Shown here: positions 48,776 through 62,161 of the stretch, piece by piece
How the letters are laid out: the number at the start of each line of letters is the position of its first letter
How positions within the stretch are numbered: the stretch's first letter is position 1
Assembly (NCBI GenBank): GCA_036873135.1
Contig: JAPTYO010000001.1
Span: 50,145,774 to 50,209,773, forward strand
Reading direction: 5' to 3'
Source of the DNA: Clarkia xantiana subsp. parviflora
Taxonomy: Eukaryota > Streptophyta > Magnoliopsida > Myrtales > Onagraceae
Length of the DNA: 64,000 nt
Notes under the pieces: generated by a model
Database searches by the model: none
Told to the model about the DNA's origin: nothing
What the model saw: only the letters and a program-made list of their open reading frames with translations
Made by a program: the position numbers and the translations under genes

Positions 48776-51067
48776 GTAGTTGCAACCTCATGTTTTTTTA
48801 CGCATACTTTTGATTTAAAAAATGTTCTTATTTTCAATTTAATAATTAAAATTATTATATTTGTTTCCTTTTTTTTGGTAAAAGTAGCCATATTATTAAA
48901 AACAAGCAAAGCACATATAAAATACATTTGTTTCCTCTAGTTTTCTTATATATATATATATTTACTCAATTCTTTTACTCGGAAGAAAAATCATAAATTC
49001 GTCCATGTGACTTTATTTAGAAAATTTGACTTTCCAAAATTGCATGTTTAAAATTGAGAATTGTACTAGGCTGAAACTGAAAGCCTGAATCAAAACCATC
49101 AATTAAAACTGCTATGTTGGGCTTGCAGACTGGTAATGGGCTAATTCTACCTCCGTATCTCTGATGTGTGCCCCTCAAAAAATGTGCTCACTCTGGGCTC
49201 AGCGTAGCCGGATCATTGTCAGGTTCCTAATGCAGTGCAATTATGTATCCACAAACAAAAGTAAAGTTTTTGGCCAAAAAAAGTGGTTTGAAGTTCGATA
49301 AATGTGAGTATGAAAATATTCATAACAAGCTAGTTCGATAAATGAGAATATTAGCATTTTACTATTTATAAGCTAGCGTATTGCTAGTTAAGACTATTGT
49401 AAATATTAAGTAAGCATAATAAGGGTGTTGTATTTCTGGTGGTCACTAAACAACTAGAGCAAAAAAAGTTGATCACATCTGACCAAAAATAGAGTAAGTT
49501 TTTGGTAGCTAAATGCAATGCAATTGTGTAACATGCATGACTCATATTACGATGAAAATCCATGAAAGTGTAAATATTTTCCACCATACTAAGGAAATTA
49601 GAAGATGGAAGCACTAGAAAGAAAGTGGGGGAGCGAATGGGATTTGTAGCGTATAGCGATCGACCTATCCATCTACGTTTCAATCAACATCGACTTCATA
49701 TCTAATGCATCCTCATTAACTATCGAAGAAGTTGTAATATATATATAATATGATGACTCTTATATAATTGAGATTATATAACTTTATAATATGGTGGTAA
49801 AAGTAGTAAATTTGAGATCTATTGTTTAAAATTTAGATTTAAAAAAATAAACACTTAAAATTGTGAGAATAAACTCTCCTATGTACGCACACTGTATTCA
49901 TTCATTCATCATTCCCAAAGAGCCAAATTTTTATTTTGAATAAATAATAATTAATAGATAGTATATATAATTACACCTCTCCGATTGCAATTGACTGGCG
50001 ATTTTGATTTCCAATTTTTCTTCCATACATAAAAGGAAGTACGACATGACAATGAGACGTGGACTTGGTCTTTTCGCCTAGAACTCTGCTGTCTGGCACT
50101 GAAAGTATTGGATATCATTATTAATCAATAATATAAGAAAAAAAAAACATATATATAGATTCCGCGTTTTGATCTTTCCACGCGTTTTTCACCTATTGGT
50201 AAAAGGCTACAACTCTATTCATTTTGAATTTATTATATATATATATATATATTTGGCCACGAGCTAGCTATAGTGTATATGTGTATGTATAATCTCGCTT
50301 GGAGAAATTATTGCTAACCTAGGAGCTAACACCTGTCCTCCATGTGGTATCCCTTTCACCTTTTAGCAAATAACATGTGTCATTATAAGCTTTTTCTATT
50401 TCCTCTCTTTAACACTTGTCAGTTTGTGCGTGGATGTAGTGTCACCAGGTGGAAGACACATGTTACAGCCGATGTAGGTTATAATTTCTCATCTCGCTTG
50501 TGAGTGTGTGAAGGGGTATACGCCGCCCCACAGAAGCAACCGTCCTTATGGAGGGCGGGCTAGTGGGTCCAAGTACTTACACACGTGGCGATAGGAGATA
50601 ATGTTCGTGTTGGAAATGCACACCCCTCAAAATAAATAAACCCTCGTGTGGTTTTGATAGTGTATGTATGTTTGAACGCCGTATATTTCTTGTCCAAAAT
50701 GAAAGATTGCAATGCATGCACTTCATAACTAACACAATATGAAAAGGCTTTGTACATATACTAGAGCTAGCTGTGCGCCTCCAATTGAGTCTGCACATGC
50801 TCTATATATCTATTATAAGCATGTATATATGTATGTTTCTTCGAACTATGACTTGGAGGCTTGATTCAAGGGTGTATATTCAATGTTAAGTGTATATGTG
50901 AGTAAGTAGTACCATATCGGTTAGATTGAAAAGTTGTAACATTATATAATTAAGTTTGGTGGGTTACTCCTATTATTACCAATTGATTTTAGTATGGAAT
51001 CTCAGAGGCCTTATGTAGTGGGTTTGAGCTCGCTAACCAGTTTTAATCACCCGATAGTAACTACAGT
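48776..51067. other. intergenic, no gene seen
   Basis: 2.3 kb with only short frames. (TA)n runs occur near 48950, 49740 and 50234. A GC-richer patch at about 50505-50570 (GGGGTATACGCCGCCCCA) is unassigned. Confidence 0.5.
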
Positions 51068-51330
51068 GTGATAGGATAGATAGGGTAGAAGACACAAAAA
51101 CTCATTGATTCACCAGAATACCGAGAATTTGATTCTCGATTGAGGAAAATCTCATTTTTTTTTTTTCATTGATCAATAATACTGAATCTCAAAGACGGTT
51201 AAACCGAGTTTAAATACGCGAATTAAACCCTAAACCTAGAACAATTTCAAAAATAACAAATAGATATTAACAAAACCGACAAATTGCAAATACGGGCTAA
51301 AAACTTAACAATTTCGTCAGCATCGAGTTG
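51068..51330. repeat. dispersed repeat, copy 1
   Basis: Shares an ordered series of words with 57257-57485: GTGATAGGA, CACAAAAACT, GAGAATTTGA, GATTGAGGAAA, ACGGTTAA, GAGTTTAAATAC. A T-run sits in the middle. It may be an LTR or MITE; the ends were not resolved. Confidence 0.5.
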
Positions 51331-52593
51331 GTACTCTAACCAAATATCTGCAGTAAAATACACTAATGATGTCAGTTAAGAAAGTACTAGATTCATTTTA
51401 CAAATTTAAAAAGCGTTATTTAACTGTAACTTTAGATTTATTAGAATGGGTGGTTGTTCAATTACCTTTTTCAAACATATTAATGGTGCAATGCAATTAC
51501 TAGTTTTACAGAGTTGATAGATACGTACCTTTTGCAAATATATATAGTAGTTCTCTTTCGTATATATTTTTAAAATATTATATTTATATATTAGTTGACA
51601 AACCCATGTAAAATATATACTTACCAAATGTACTTTAGTTCAACGGGAAGGCAATGATGACCTGCCTTAAGCTATACGCATCTTCTTCGACTTGACTAGG
51701 TTTTTGTAAGGAGGTTTATATATAGTTAATTACTATAGACATGTTCTTCATATACCCCAAGTCAACTATTCTTATATTATATAATTTGTTAGTTCGGTTG
51801 TTAATGTGTTAATGTCAGATTTGATAGATTAATTAGTTGTCATTAATTATCAAACCGATCAGTTATCTTGGTGATTAATTAAGTTCTCAATAATATGAAG
51901 TCATTGGAATGACGATCACCCCCCATTTATTCAATTCAATTCATTCAATTTATATTACACATAAAAAATAAATATAGTATTGATTTGTTGGAGGAATGTC
52001 ACTATTATTCCTGGCTTAATTAATGTCTTAATTAACTTGCACGAAAAGCAATCTCTCTATCTATACATTTGATAATTAGTTATAACTACTCGATGCTTAC
52101 ACGACGAGGTGCTTCAATAACACACACAGTGTGTATATATCTATAGTAAACCTTAAGCTATATTTACAGTTTAATAATCATGCTCAACACAGTTATAAAC
52201 TGTAATAATAATGACGGAACATACAGTTCTCATAATTAATGCTTAATTTAGGAATAAATTTATTGCATTTCTTGAAATTGAGCAAATCTTTAATTAACCA
52301 AAAAAAAAAAACTATTTATAGAGTAGAAGGATTCCCTTCATTCTCCCTTTCATTTTACACTTATATTTATCATCATCATATAATACACGAAAGGATTACA
52401 TACAGTTGAGTTGCTAACCCGATCAAATGCTAACCAACTTGCAAACGGAGAATATATAATTTTTGTGCTATTAATTATACGTACATATATTTGAGAGGAA
52501 AGTGTGTACGAGGACCAAGTCCATGTGATGCATATATATGCCCCGGCCGAGCGGGGGCCACAGATAAAAGCTTTCATCACTTACTTTTGCTGT
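51331..52593. other. 3' flank of the MYB gene and intergenic
   Basis: AT-rich; no gene or RNA recognised. The stretch near 52540 (CCCCGGCCGAGCGGGGCC) is a short GC palindrome about 50 bases beyond the MYB stop codon. Confidence 0.45.
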
Positions 52594-54095
52594 TTAATAA
52601 TAATTATTATAAGTATGATCATAATTAGAGGCCAATAATAATGGTTCGTCCAAAATCATTGTCGGGTTGATTAGAGGATCAACGGTGATGACTGGTGTGT
52701 CACAGTCAAGATCATTAATGAGCAAATCGTAGTCCCATGATCTGAAGTAGTCATCGTCCCACATCAACATATCATTGTTCATCATCATCATGTCACAATA
52801 TTCTTCCATGTCCGGTAACTGCAGCTCCTCAAGAAATTTGTCAGAAATGGATAATGGCGAAGTTGAAGAAGATGTAGAGTTATTAGAAGAATTGTGATCA
52901 GTTGATGAAGAAGCACCACTTGCAGTAGTACTAACAAAAATATCATCAACTGTATAGAGAGTCTTCATAGCCTCATCCACCTGATGGATTGGCCGAGGCG
53001 TCTCGGTTATGGGTGAGCTCGAGTTCTCATTGGAGAGTGACTGAGAGATTGATGAATTTTCGGATACCGATTGTGACACTGCATGATCATCAATAGTAGT
53101 GGTGGTTATTATGGGTTGGTGAGTTACAGGATCGACACCCATCTTCTTAAGTTTCTTTTTGATGTGGGTGTTCCAATGGTTTTTGATCTCGTTGTCGGTT
53201 CTTCCAGGAAGATGAGACGCAATCTTGGACCATCTGGATAGAAATGGACACACACCCATTAATTAGTTTAAGTAATTTCCACAAAAGATGTACACACCAG
53301 TATGCGCAGTGCAATCATTTAAAAGATGTGGTCTATATGTTGTTAGTAAAGTGAAGTAAAATGGACCCAAAAAAAAAGATGGAAAAAGGAAAATAATGGT
53401 CATAGTGCAGATGAGCAAATGTTAACTGGTGTGCTGAACAGGACCAAGTCTAATGATGATGATGCTGGGTGTTGTATATGTAGTGGCCTAGTGGGTGGTT
53501 ATTAATTTGCATGATCTTGTGTTGGTCATGTAATACATGAAAAGAGTAATTAATTACAACCAACAATTAATTAAGTTGTATATAATCATGTAATTTATAT
53601 TAATTACTGCATGTAGCATGCATGATGATGCCCATATCATATATATAATCTTCATATTACTAGCTAATTAATTAGGTGAGAGGAAAGAGAGCTAATTAAG
53701 GAAGCTAGATTTACCTGTTGCCAAGTTGGGCATGAAGATCAATCACCATTTTCTCCTCAGATTCAGATAAAAGGCCTCTTTTTAAATCTGGTCTAAGGTA
53801 GTTTGTCCACCTCAATCTGCAACTCTTTCCACACCTCAAAAGTCCTAAAATTAAATCATCAACAATTACTTAATTAAGCTGAAAATTTAAAATTAATAAA
53901 TATATATAGAATAGATGCTGATGGCATAAGTTAAGGATTAATATGAGTAGGAAATTAGATACCTGCAAGTTTAGGAACAGCTCGCCAACAGCATTGGCCG
54001 TTGCTTAGGATGAAGGTGACGAGCTTCTTGTCTTCGTCGGATGTCCATGGCCCCTTCTTCAACCCAACTTTGTCGCAACAAGGCTGCCTTCCCAT
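52594..54095 (-). CDS. R2R3-MYB transcription factor, MYB20/43/42/85-like
   Basis: A nuclear DNA-binding regulator. Minus-strand exons 53963-54095, 53715-53844 and 52594-53233 give 300 aa, with intron positions standard for plant R2R3-MYBs (133 and 130 nt first exons). R2 (about 14-62) shows [46 protein letters not shown]3 (about 67-116) shows [34 protein letters not shown] and [30 protein letters not shown] and [12 protein letters not shown] are typical of the group around Arabidopsis MYB20, 43, 42 and 85, known for secondary-wall and lignin control. The R2 sequence AGLLRCGK has Leu where Lys or Arg is usual. The C-terminal half is Ser/Asn/Asp-rich and acidic ([20 protein letters not shown]), fit for activation. 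I infer wall regulation only from the MYB domain. Confidence 0.92.
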
Positions 54096-55184
54096 TCCCC
54101 CCCTTTATTTACTGACTTTTAATTCCAATAATTAATTGTTGGGCTAGCTAGCTAATAGCTAGAGAGATATATTTGAAGAAGAACTAGTAGCTAGCTCTAT
54201 ATAGCTAGCCCAGCAGAGAGATAGATATAGCTAATAATACCAGGTCGAGAGAAAGAGAGAGAGAGAGTTGTAGAGTTTAGGCTATCCCCCCACCCTCTTG
54301 CACCAACTTATTTATACCCCCCATTACATATCATATGATTAGCTGTTATTTTTATTTTTTTAATCCAAATAATAATAATCGCGTGTATGTGTGTGTATTT
54401 TTCTGACTAGGTAGCTCCTACTATTGTATGTAATACAAACAAAACAATATATAATTGCCGCGTAATAATAAAAGTGTAGCAAAGTTGTAGTCGGAAAGCG
54501 CCACACCACCATTGAATATAATTGCTCAATTTACAAGTGATGATAGCTAGGGCCTAGGGTAGAGATCAATCTAGATAATGCAGTCCAATATTATTATTTA
54601 AACTTCGATTCAACTTAATGATATATACCCTCAAAGATCAGACAACACATATATACACATTCTCAATAGTTATTGCAGTGAAGGCTGCAACTAATTTTAT
54701 GTCTGCGAGATTATATATACAACTAATAACGATATGAATAAGATTAATATTTGTCTATTAGTCGATAATTAGTGTGTTATCAAGTATATATATATATACA
54801 AACATTACATTTTAAGTTGTCTTGGTTAATATATAGACTTAAATAATACACTTATTATTTGGTGTATATATATCTAACTAATAAAGAACGAAGATGCATA
54901 TATATATATATAAAACATAAATTGAAGTGGGTTTACTAGTTGACTTGTCCAACCAAACTATATAATATTTGATCAAAGCTATAACAAGTCTGCCAAACAT
55001 CCTTCATATTCCTCTTTAAATATTAGATAGCTAGCTAGGAATCTAAATATATCTAATCAATTGTTTTAATTATAATAATTGAGAGCCATTATCGTAGAAT
55101 AGGCCTTCATGACTAGTATAACTGTATAAAGGTTTTTTTTTATTCACCTCTATCGACATTATTTAATTGATTTAATTACTAATA
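54096..55184. other. MYB upstream region and intergenic
   Basis: A GA-repeat tract at about 54247-54268 (CT on the gene strand) and the TATA box at 54309 belong to the MYB promoter. The rest is AT-rich without a gene. Confidence 0.5.
54309..54316 (-). promoter_or_regulatory. TATA box, MYB gene
   Basis: TATAAATA on the minus strand, followed by a CT-rich leader and the ATG about 215 bases downstream. Confidence 0.65.
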
Positions 55185-55686
55185 AACTGCATGAAGTTTA
55201 CCCTATGTTGAAAGTTGATATATGAAGTTTTAAATATTAAAATGGACAGTTATAGGTTTCATTTTTGTTGAAATTTGGTGTTCTCACACGTCTTTTTCTC
55301 TCATTTGAATCATTTTCATCAACACATCCACATACTCATAATTCATCACCCTTTACTTTTCACAAAGTCGCCAAATTTCACCTAAAAGTTGAATATCCAA
55401 AAGAGAATGTTTCCAGGAGAGTGGTGATGAGCGATTTCCAGCGACAACAGAGCGAGATTTACTTGCGCGGATGAGGCCAACTTCTTAGGTGACGGTCCCG
55501 GCAAGGTGACGAGAAGGGAGCGTGCATGGGAGCTCGAATTTGACCGTCGGTTTTGTCGGAATTGACTTCTTTAAAATAATCACACCGAGACACCAAATTT
55601 CAACCAACATAAAACGCGAGACACTCAATTTAAACGCAATTTTTCAATATGGGGCAAACATCCAACATTTTATTAGTAATTAACCC
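55185..55686. repeat. long-TIR non-autonomous element, copy 2
   Basis: Same order as 2309-2823: AAATTTGGTG near the left, CATCAACACATCC, TGAGCGATTTCCAGCGACAA, TCTTAGGTGACGGTCCC, ACACCAAATTTCAACC, then TAATTAACCCTA at the right. The minus-strand peptide PSPKKLASSAQVNLALLSL closely matches that of copy 1. Confidence 0.65.
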
Positions 55687-57256
55687 TATTTAATTAACAA
55701 CCTAATTAAGATATTATCTATGAGAACGAAGGTTATGAAACAAAGAGAGTAGTTGGCAAAAACAAAAAAAACAAAAAACAAAAGAGAGTAAATGTACATA
55801 TAAGCCTATGGCTTCATATATTAATTAGCGTTTCGTCTAAGACCAATTTGAGGCATGATACTTTGACAACTATATTAACTTTTTAGAGTAGCACCAAAAA
55901 TATAATCCATCAGAAAATATTTAGAAAGAAACTACTGATTTTATTTAATTAGGATCGTCAAATAATAAAAATTAGTTAACAATTACGAAGGCTCAAAAAC
56001 TACCCAAGCAATAATAAACAATAAGAAATAGATTTTCTTCGGTCAACTTCTTCAAAATAGTTGCACCCTCATAATACATTTCGATCGTCACAAATATCCA
56101 GAAGATATAAGTGTAGCTAATATATATACATTTGTACTTTGTAGTCTCCGTACATATATATCTTTTACGTGAAAAATAAATATACAGTTAAGAGTTAAAT
56201 AAAAATATTCAGTTTAATATAGTGTGTAAATAAATTCCAAGACTTGGATTGGATTCAGATAAATTATTTTTAAGCATTGAAAAAAAAAAGTTAATTAATC
56301 ATAAATTACTAGCGGATTTTTTAACGGTTAAATGAGTTGCCAGCAAAAGTTTTATTTTGAATATTTTGCTGACTTAAGTTTCACATATGTATATATTCCT
56401 AAGAAGTTAGAATTTATGCATAATTTGAATGGTAACACGATGAATAAAAATAGTTATTAAGCTGTTTAACTTCTCAAATTCAAATATATGCTAGCAAATA
56501 GCAATCTTTTCGATTACAATAGTTATTAACAGATTATCAAGTGGTGACCGATTCCATTTAAATTAGACAAAGTTCTAATGGTACACATATAAAACTTCAA
56601 CTAGCAAGATGATCAAAATAAAACTCAACTTAGCAATTTGTTTAACTAACCAAATATATGTTAGTAATTACATAATTAACCATTTGAAAAAAAATAGCGA
56701 AAAAATTAAGGAAAATAGATAAGAAGCGCGTTGAATGAAGAAGATTCCGGCGAATGGCGCAAAGAAAGCGTCAGTGAGACGTCAGCATTGACAAAGCATT
56801 TTTTTAGTACTAAAAGAACAGAACTTCAATGAAGGCCCACGCGCTAGCCCACAAATAATATTCTCTTTTGGTAATTCTTCAAACCCCGGTCCGCCCCTTA
56901 CCACATCAATTCAATAATAATAATGTAAAACATTACTGTGTATAGTACAGGTATATGTATACGGTCAAACTATTTAACTTGGTAACGCGGCATTCATCAT
57001 CTGTAACTATCCCTCCCAGTCCCACCCACCATCACATGGATAAAGTAAGCATGCCAAATATATAACAATTACCACAAATATTATTAACTAATTAATTAAT
57101 ATGGATACTGAATGAAGAATGAGCTGGTGCAGCAGCCCTTCGAAAAATACAATTGAAAAGCCCTTGTCCTAGCTAGGTTGGTACTACTATATACATATAT
57201 GATAACAAGTGTAATTACTTATTACTATATATGCATCATCTAGCTAGCTAATGCAT
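55687..57256. other. intergenic, no gene seen
   Basis: AT-rich throughout; no open frame, RNA gene or clear repeat boundary. Confidence 0.5.
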
Positions 57257-57485
57257 CGTGATAGGAATAAAACGCACAAAAACTAGTTTGATTCAAAAAA
57301 TGTTGAGAATTTGACGTATGATTGAGGAAATCTTAATTTTTCATTAATCAATCAATAATGAAGGTAAACGACGGTTAATAGAGTTTAAATACTGAAAACA
57401 AAAACTCTATCCGTAGGACAAATATGAAATTAACAACAAAATCCAAACGTAAAATTGATAAATTGCGATTTTGACCCTCTAAACG
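57257..57485. repeat. dispersed repeat, copy 2
   Basis: Diverged partner of 51068-51330, same orientation and word order. Confidence 0.5.
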
Positions 57486-57778
57486 AAGGAATTTGGCCAA
57501 AAAATATCGTATTTCATGGCAACGCAATGGGTATTGCTCAGATCAACGTTTCCACATGAAAAACTCTATTCGCACGTTAAAATCCGATACTTAAAAGTTT
57601 GAGATCGAAAATCGCAGAAATAGTCAATTCCGCTTCACTAACCAATGTTGTTGAGTTACGTACATACAATGGTGAAGCTATTACTGATTGACAATAGACA
57701 ATTGCTCCCGTTAACTTTTAATTATATATAAATTTAACCTTAAAAGGTATAATTACTTTCGATATGGCTTTTTAAACT

Positions 57779-58021
57779 GGATTTTTCTACCATGCTCTAA
57801 GAGCACCATGCTTTTAGTTTTTTTATTAGTGGGGTGGACTTAATTGTAACATATGTAAAACTTTAAAAGTATGAAAAAATATGACTTTTTTTAACCACAC
57901 CTAATATTTGCATCATACTATTAATAATATAAATTTTCCTCTAGGGTTCGCCTTTAGGGCAATAGAAAAATCTAAAAAGGTACCAAAAGCACGGTGCTCT
58001 TAGAGCATGATAGAAAGATTC
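57779..58021. mobile_element. MULE-like MITE copy 4, with 9-bp target duplication
   Basis: 243 bp with inverted ends GGATTTTTCTACCATGCTC and (reversed) GAATCTTTCTATCATGCTC. A perfect 9-bp duplication TTTTAAACT flanks it (57770-57778 and 58022-58030), which points to a Mutator-type transposase. Confidence 0.9.
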
Positions 58022-58030
58022 TTTTAAACT

Positions 58031-58582
58031 CCTACGTTTGTACCATCTGAAAATGTTATTATGATTGTTTGTTCAAAGTTTAATTCTTGTCCCATATAAA
58101 TAAAAATGTTGTCGCTTATCATTTTACATTCATTTAATGGAAAAAATATTTATGTCATCGTATCATTAATTATGCATGGCGTTCAATTAATTATTACTGG
58201 GGGATCAAGTAAACTGGACAAAGAATTATTACACAGGGTTTTGTTTTTATTTTCCTACACCTAGCTTACTATTCGTCAATTGCATTTTGACGGGGGGGAA
58301 TAATAGCAATAGAGATTCATATGAACAGAATATAATTATTCTTCATTTCTTATCGCATGCAGCCATGCAGGGCTTCTTCTAGATTGACACGCCTAAAGGC
58401 TATTTGAATGTTTCATTTACTTTTTCAAGTCGTTGCTTTAACTCATTGACTTAATCACTTGAGAAAGATCACTCTCTATATATATATTAATTTTAAAGTT
58501 GCCCATAAATATTTTAACACACCAATTATCTCTACGATTCTACGCTTAAGTTTTTTTTTTTTTTTTTTTTTTTCAATTTTAC
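58031..58582. other. intergenic, nothing recognised
   Basis: AT-rich, ending in a long T run at about 58552-58573. TCTCTATATATATATTAAT at 58473 resembles a Helitron 5' end but has no matching 3' end nearby. Confidence 0.4.
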
Positions 58583-59005
58583 CTTTGAGTAATTGCTAAA
58601 AACGCATGTATTTTAAATTTGTTGTCAATTTAGCACAAAACTAAACTAATTATACTAGAAACACACTTTGGAAACTTGTTGAAAAAATTATAGGTTTCTT
58701 TAACTCGGTTATAATATTAGCTGCTAAGTGGTGATGTGGCAATTTTGACATGGATTATACGTGGACATGGTGATTAGATTATTTTAAATGATATATGACA
58801 TGGCAATCTACGTGGATTTATGATCATTGTCATACATTGCCACATCATCATTTAACAGATAATACTAATATTAAAGGATTAAAAGAACGTGTTATTTTTT
58901 AAAAAAGTTTCTAAAGTATATTTTTTTTTGTGAAATTAGTTTAGTTCCATGTTAGATTTGTAATAAGTTTAAAAGTACATAAATTTCTAGCAACTAATGA
59001 ACTTT
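58583..59005. repeat. foldback element with arms of about 160 bp
   Basis: Left arm words TAATTGCTAAAAACGCATGT, AACTAAACTAATTATAC, ATATTAGCTGCTAAGTGGTG and ATGTGGCAATTTTGACATGG recur inverted in the right arm (CATTGCCACATCATCATTT, AATACTAATATT, AATTAGTTTAGTTCC). Arms are diverged, so it is old. No coding potential. Confidence 0.65.
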
Positions 59006-59653
59006 GTACGTGCATTGCACGTATGATCTTCTGTAATAACTTTAAGTATATTAAGTACATCCAAACTAGTTGTAATCACAAGTATTGTTGGCATTTAGGT
59101 AAATTAGGCCGCTATTCATGGTAGTGATTAACCAAACTCAATTGAGATGTACGTTAATTAGAGAAATTAGGCATAATTAATTGGTGTGCGACGAAATATT
59201 AGAGGTTAAGTGGCCTATTGGGCTTGCTCATTAACTATAAAGAATAAAGTCCACTAAGAGTGGCTCATACTAGTGGTTCGGCCGACCTAGCTATAACTTG
59301 GAGATATATTTGTTAAGACTAAAGATATATATGGTAACTATATATATATAATTGTCTATGGATAAATATATATATTATGTATATATTATATTCATTTAGG
59401 AAACATATAAATAATCATAGGTGCTTATATATATAATATATATATATAGAATTAAATATATATTGTTATCAATATTGAGTAAATCTATATCTTGGAAACA
59501 AATCATATACTCCCACTATAAATATCATACAATTCGGTCGAACCTTCCATGCCACACATTATTGTGCAATTAATCATTCTCACCACCAATAGTGAATAGA
59601 GAGCAAAAACTATTATATAGGACCCCTACTCTACTTTTTCCTACCCATGTGGT
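59006..59653. other. intergenic, small palindrome
   Basis: ACGTGCATTGCACGT at 59009-59024 is a short hairpin like those of Helitron ends, but no CTRR end follows. The rest is AT-rich with (TA)n runs. Confidence 0.4.
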
Positions 59654-61702
59654 TTAGTTTGTGGAGACTTGAGTGATATTGAAAGACCTCGGTCGGCGAA
59701 CCACGAAACAACCTAGTTGAAGACGCTTAGGAGTAAAGGACGTGAAGATCAAGAACGTAGGATCGACTACGTAGTATAACGTTTTCAGTTTAGCTAATTG
59801 TTGTGAAGATAAATGACCAAGACGACGATGCCAAAAGAAAGCTTTATTAGCCACATCAGGCATTGTTGGTCTTATTGATGCTTCCTTCAGTGATGGAGCC
59901 TTTAGAATGTAGAGTCCTTTAGTATGGATGCCAATCTTCATAGTCTTCCCACCTAAGAGGCCCTTAAGTAATACATTATCAGAGGTGAACAAAACTTGAC
60001 ATTTTAATTAATGAGGCAGCTTAGAAACAGAAATGAGGTTTAACTTGAAATTTGGAACAATCAATACACCAGTCAAGTGTTTATCAGCCATTAAAAAACA
60101 ACTACCAGTATGAGTTATTCTGCACTTGTGTCCATTTAGCAAATGGACAAATTGAAAAAGAGTTGTAATGACTTTCAAATCAAACAACCAATCCCTTCGA
60201 TGAGTGATATGATTACGATCTCTAGAATCCACAATACAAGTCATTGAAGATCCAAATACTATACCAATCATATGAGCTTGAGCCTTATGAGACTCATCTA
60301 TATGTTGTAAGTCAGATGCATATTGATCAGCAGTAATGTGAAGGACCCTCTTATCATAACTGAATTGACAATTCTATTTTCAGCAGCTGAATAAACCAAA
60401 CTTCTGTCAGGAACAGCAACATGTTCAATCATTGGTTCATTTTCTTCCTCAAAAGCACTATTAGCAGCATCCCATTTACATTTCATGTTCTCTCTGGAAC
60501 CCCATTATTAGCCCAGCAAGTGTCAATTCTATGACCCCCTTCCACAAATTACCACGGGATTGACCATTAAATGCATTGTTTGGCTTAGAAAAAATTCCAG
60601 AACCTTCATTATTTTGTGTCAACCTCATTATTTCTTGCAGAATACAACACATTGCCATTCTCAATGAGACCATCTGCTAATGAACCAGAACTAAATCTTT
60701 GAATTTCCTCTTGCAACAATACTGAAAAAGCTACATTAAAACTTGGTAGAGGCTGCCTCATAAGAGATTACTTCTCACATTAGCATAGATTTCATTCAGT
60801 CCTAACATAAATGCAATCAACCTCTGTTTTTCTTTGCTAATGTTAATCAAAGTAATATCAGCAGCACAAACTATTGGTATATCATCGATCGCGGCTAAAG
60901 CACCCCAAAGTTGTTTCATCTTCGCGAAGAAAACGGTGATCGAAAGAGTAGCTTGGGAAGTATGGTAAATTTCACTTGTCAATTGAAATATCTGAGTACC
61001 GTCGATCTTGTCAAAAATTTCACGAAGATCATTCCAAATTGATGTTAAACTATACATTAATCCGCTAACCAAATCATTTGCAATTGTATTCTGAAGCCAT
61101 GCCTTGGCGATGACGTTTGCGCCATCCCATTTTACTAGTTGAGCAATATGAACATACTCTCGTGTGCACATGAACCATCAATGAAGCACAATTTGTTTTA
61201 TAAAAAGTAGGTCTTCGTTTGATCGATGTACTCTAAATATGATAGTTCGAAGATCCGAGCAACTGAAACATAATCAGTATGTGTCATGTAGTATCAGTTG
61301 TATGTAGATATAACATATCATCCATCGGTGCTTTCATATTAGGATTATGATTCGCCGTCATTTTTAGATGGTGAAAAGCTCAAATCGAAGTTGAAAATGA
61401 GAGTAAAAGATGAAATTCCAGCTGAAATTGAAGATGGAATTGAGGAACAGAACTGAAATCAGTAATGCAATCAACTGGATCGCTGGAAATCGAGAACTCA
61501 AACTAAATTTATCGATTGCTTAGGCGGCAAGTAACTCTTGCTCTAATACCATATTAACGGAGAGTAATGAGAGGAAAACGAGAACGTGAAAACTATTCAT
61601 TCATCTCAAAACTAACTATTACAGTATACAAGAGTTACTATATATAGTTACCACAAGCATTGTTAGATATAATAACTAACTAACTATATACATATACTAA
61701 TA
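59654..61702 (-). mobile_element. truncated Ty1/copia retrotransposon (LTR, gag, protease start)
   Basis: On the minus strand: a partial LTR (about 61552-61702), a primer-binding site TGGTATTAGAGCAAG at 61551-61537, a long leader, then gag-like sequence (KWDGANVIAKAWLQNTIAND and IFDKIDGTQIFQLTSEI at about 60960-61140). A zinc-knuckle-linker region and a protease/pre-integrase part follow (NHITHRRDWLFD, PNFKLNLISVSKL, FWHRRLGHLSSQQLAKL). The protease motif that is usually DSGA reads DSRD. Frames are broken several times. Integrase, reverse transcriptase and the second LTR are missing, so it cannot move by itself. Confidence 0.85.
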
Positions 61703-61870
61703 AAATCAAGCTTTTGGTGATTATTAATAAAAATAAGTAGACATATACCCTCTGTTTTTTTCTGCATTGTTTGTCTAGAAAACAACACACTGACCGTACC
61801 ACTCTTTATAATCCCTCGGGTTGAGTAGTACTAACCCAGAAGATGACATGTTTGAATGGAATATATAAAA
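61703..61870. other. short intergenic stretch
   Basis: AT-rich link between the copia LTR and the Helitron-like end. No feature. Confidence 0.4.
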
Positions 61871-61899
61871 CTAGATGCAAATCCCGCGCACCGCGCGGG
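61871..61899 (-). mobile_element. Helitron-like 3' terminus (minus strand)
   Basis: On the minus strand a 7-bp stem CCCGCGC/GCGCGGG with a 3-nt loop is followed by ATTTGCATCTAG and then T. This is the best-formed Helitron end hairpin in the window. Its 5' end would lie at higher coordinates and was not found. Confidence 0.65.
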
Positions 61900-62161
61900 T
61901 AAGAGATTAAATATAAATTAAATAATTATTTAATTCTAATTAATTAGAATAAATATAAGTTAAATAATTATAGAATCCTAATTTTATGTCAAAATTTATA
62001 TCAATATGTATTTTATATTTTCAAAATGTAAGCACCTCTAAAATGGTAAATGATAATGTAAAAAGTAGAAGAATATTGCAATAGTCATCTATTTATTACA
62101 TTACCATTTTAATATTTACAGATTATGCTATTTTTTTTTCTACCAACAAAGATTGTATTCA

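Noticed and set aside
58473..59035. Helitron spanning the foldback element
   Set aside because: A TCTCTATATATATAT-like start and a small hairpin exist, but there is no CTRR end after the hairpin.
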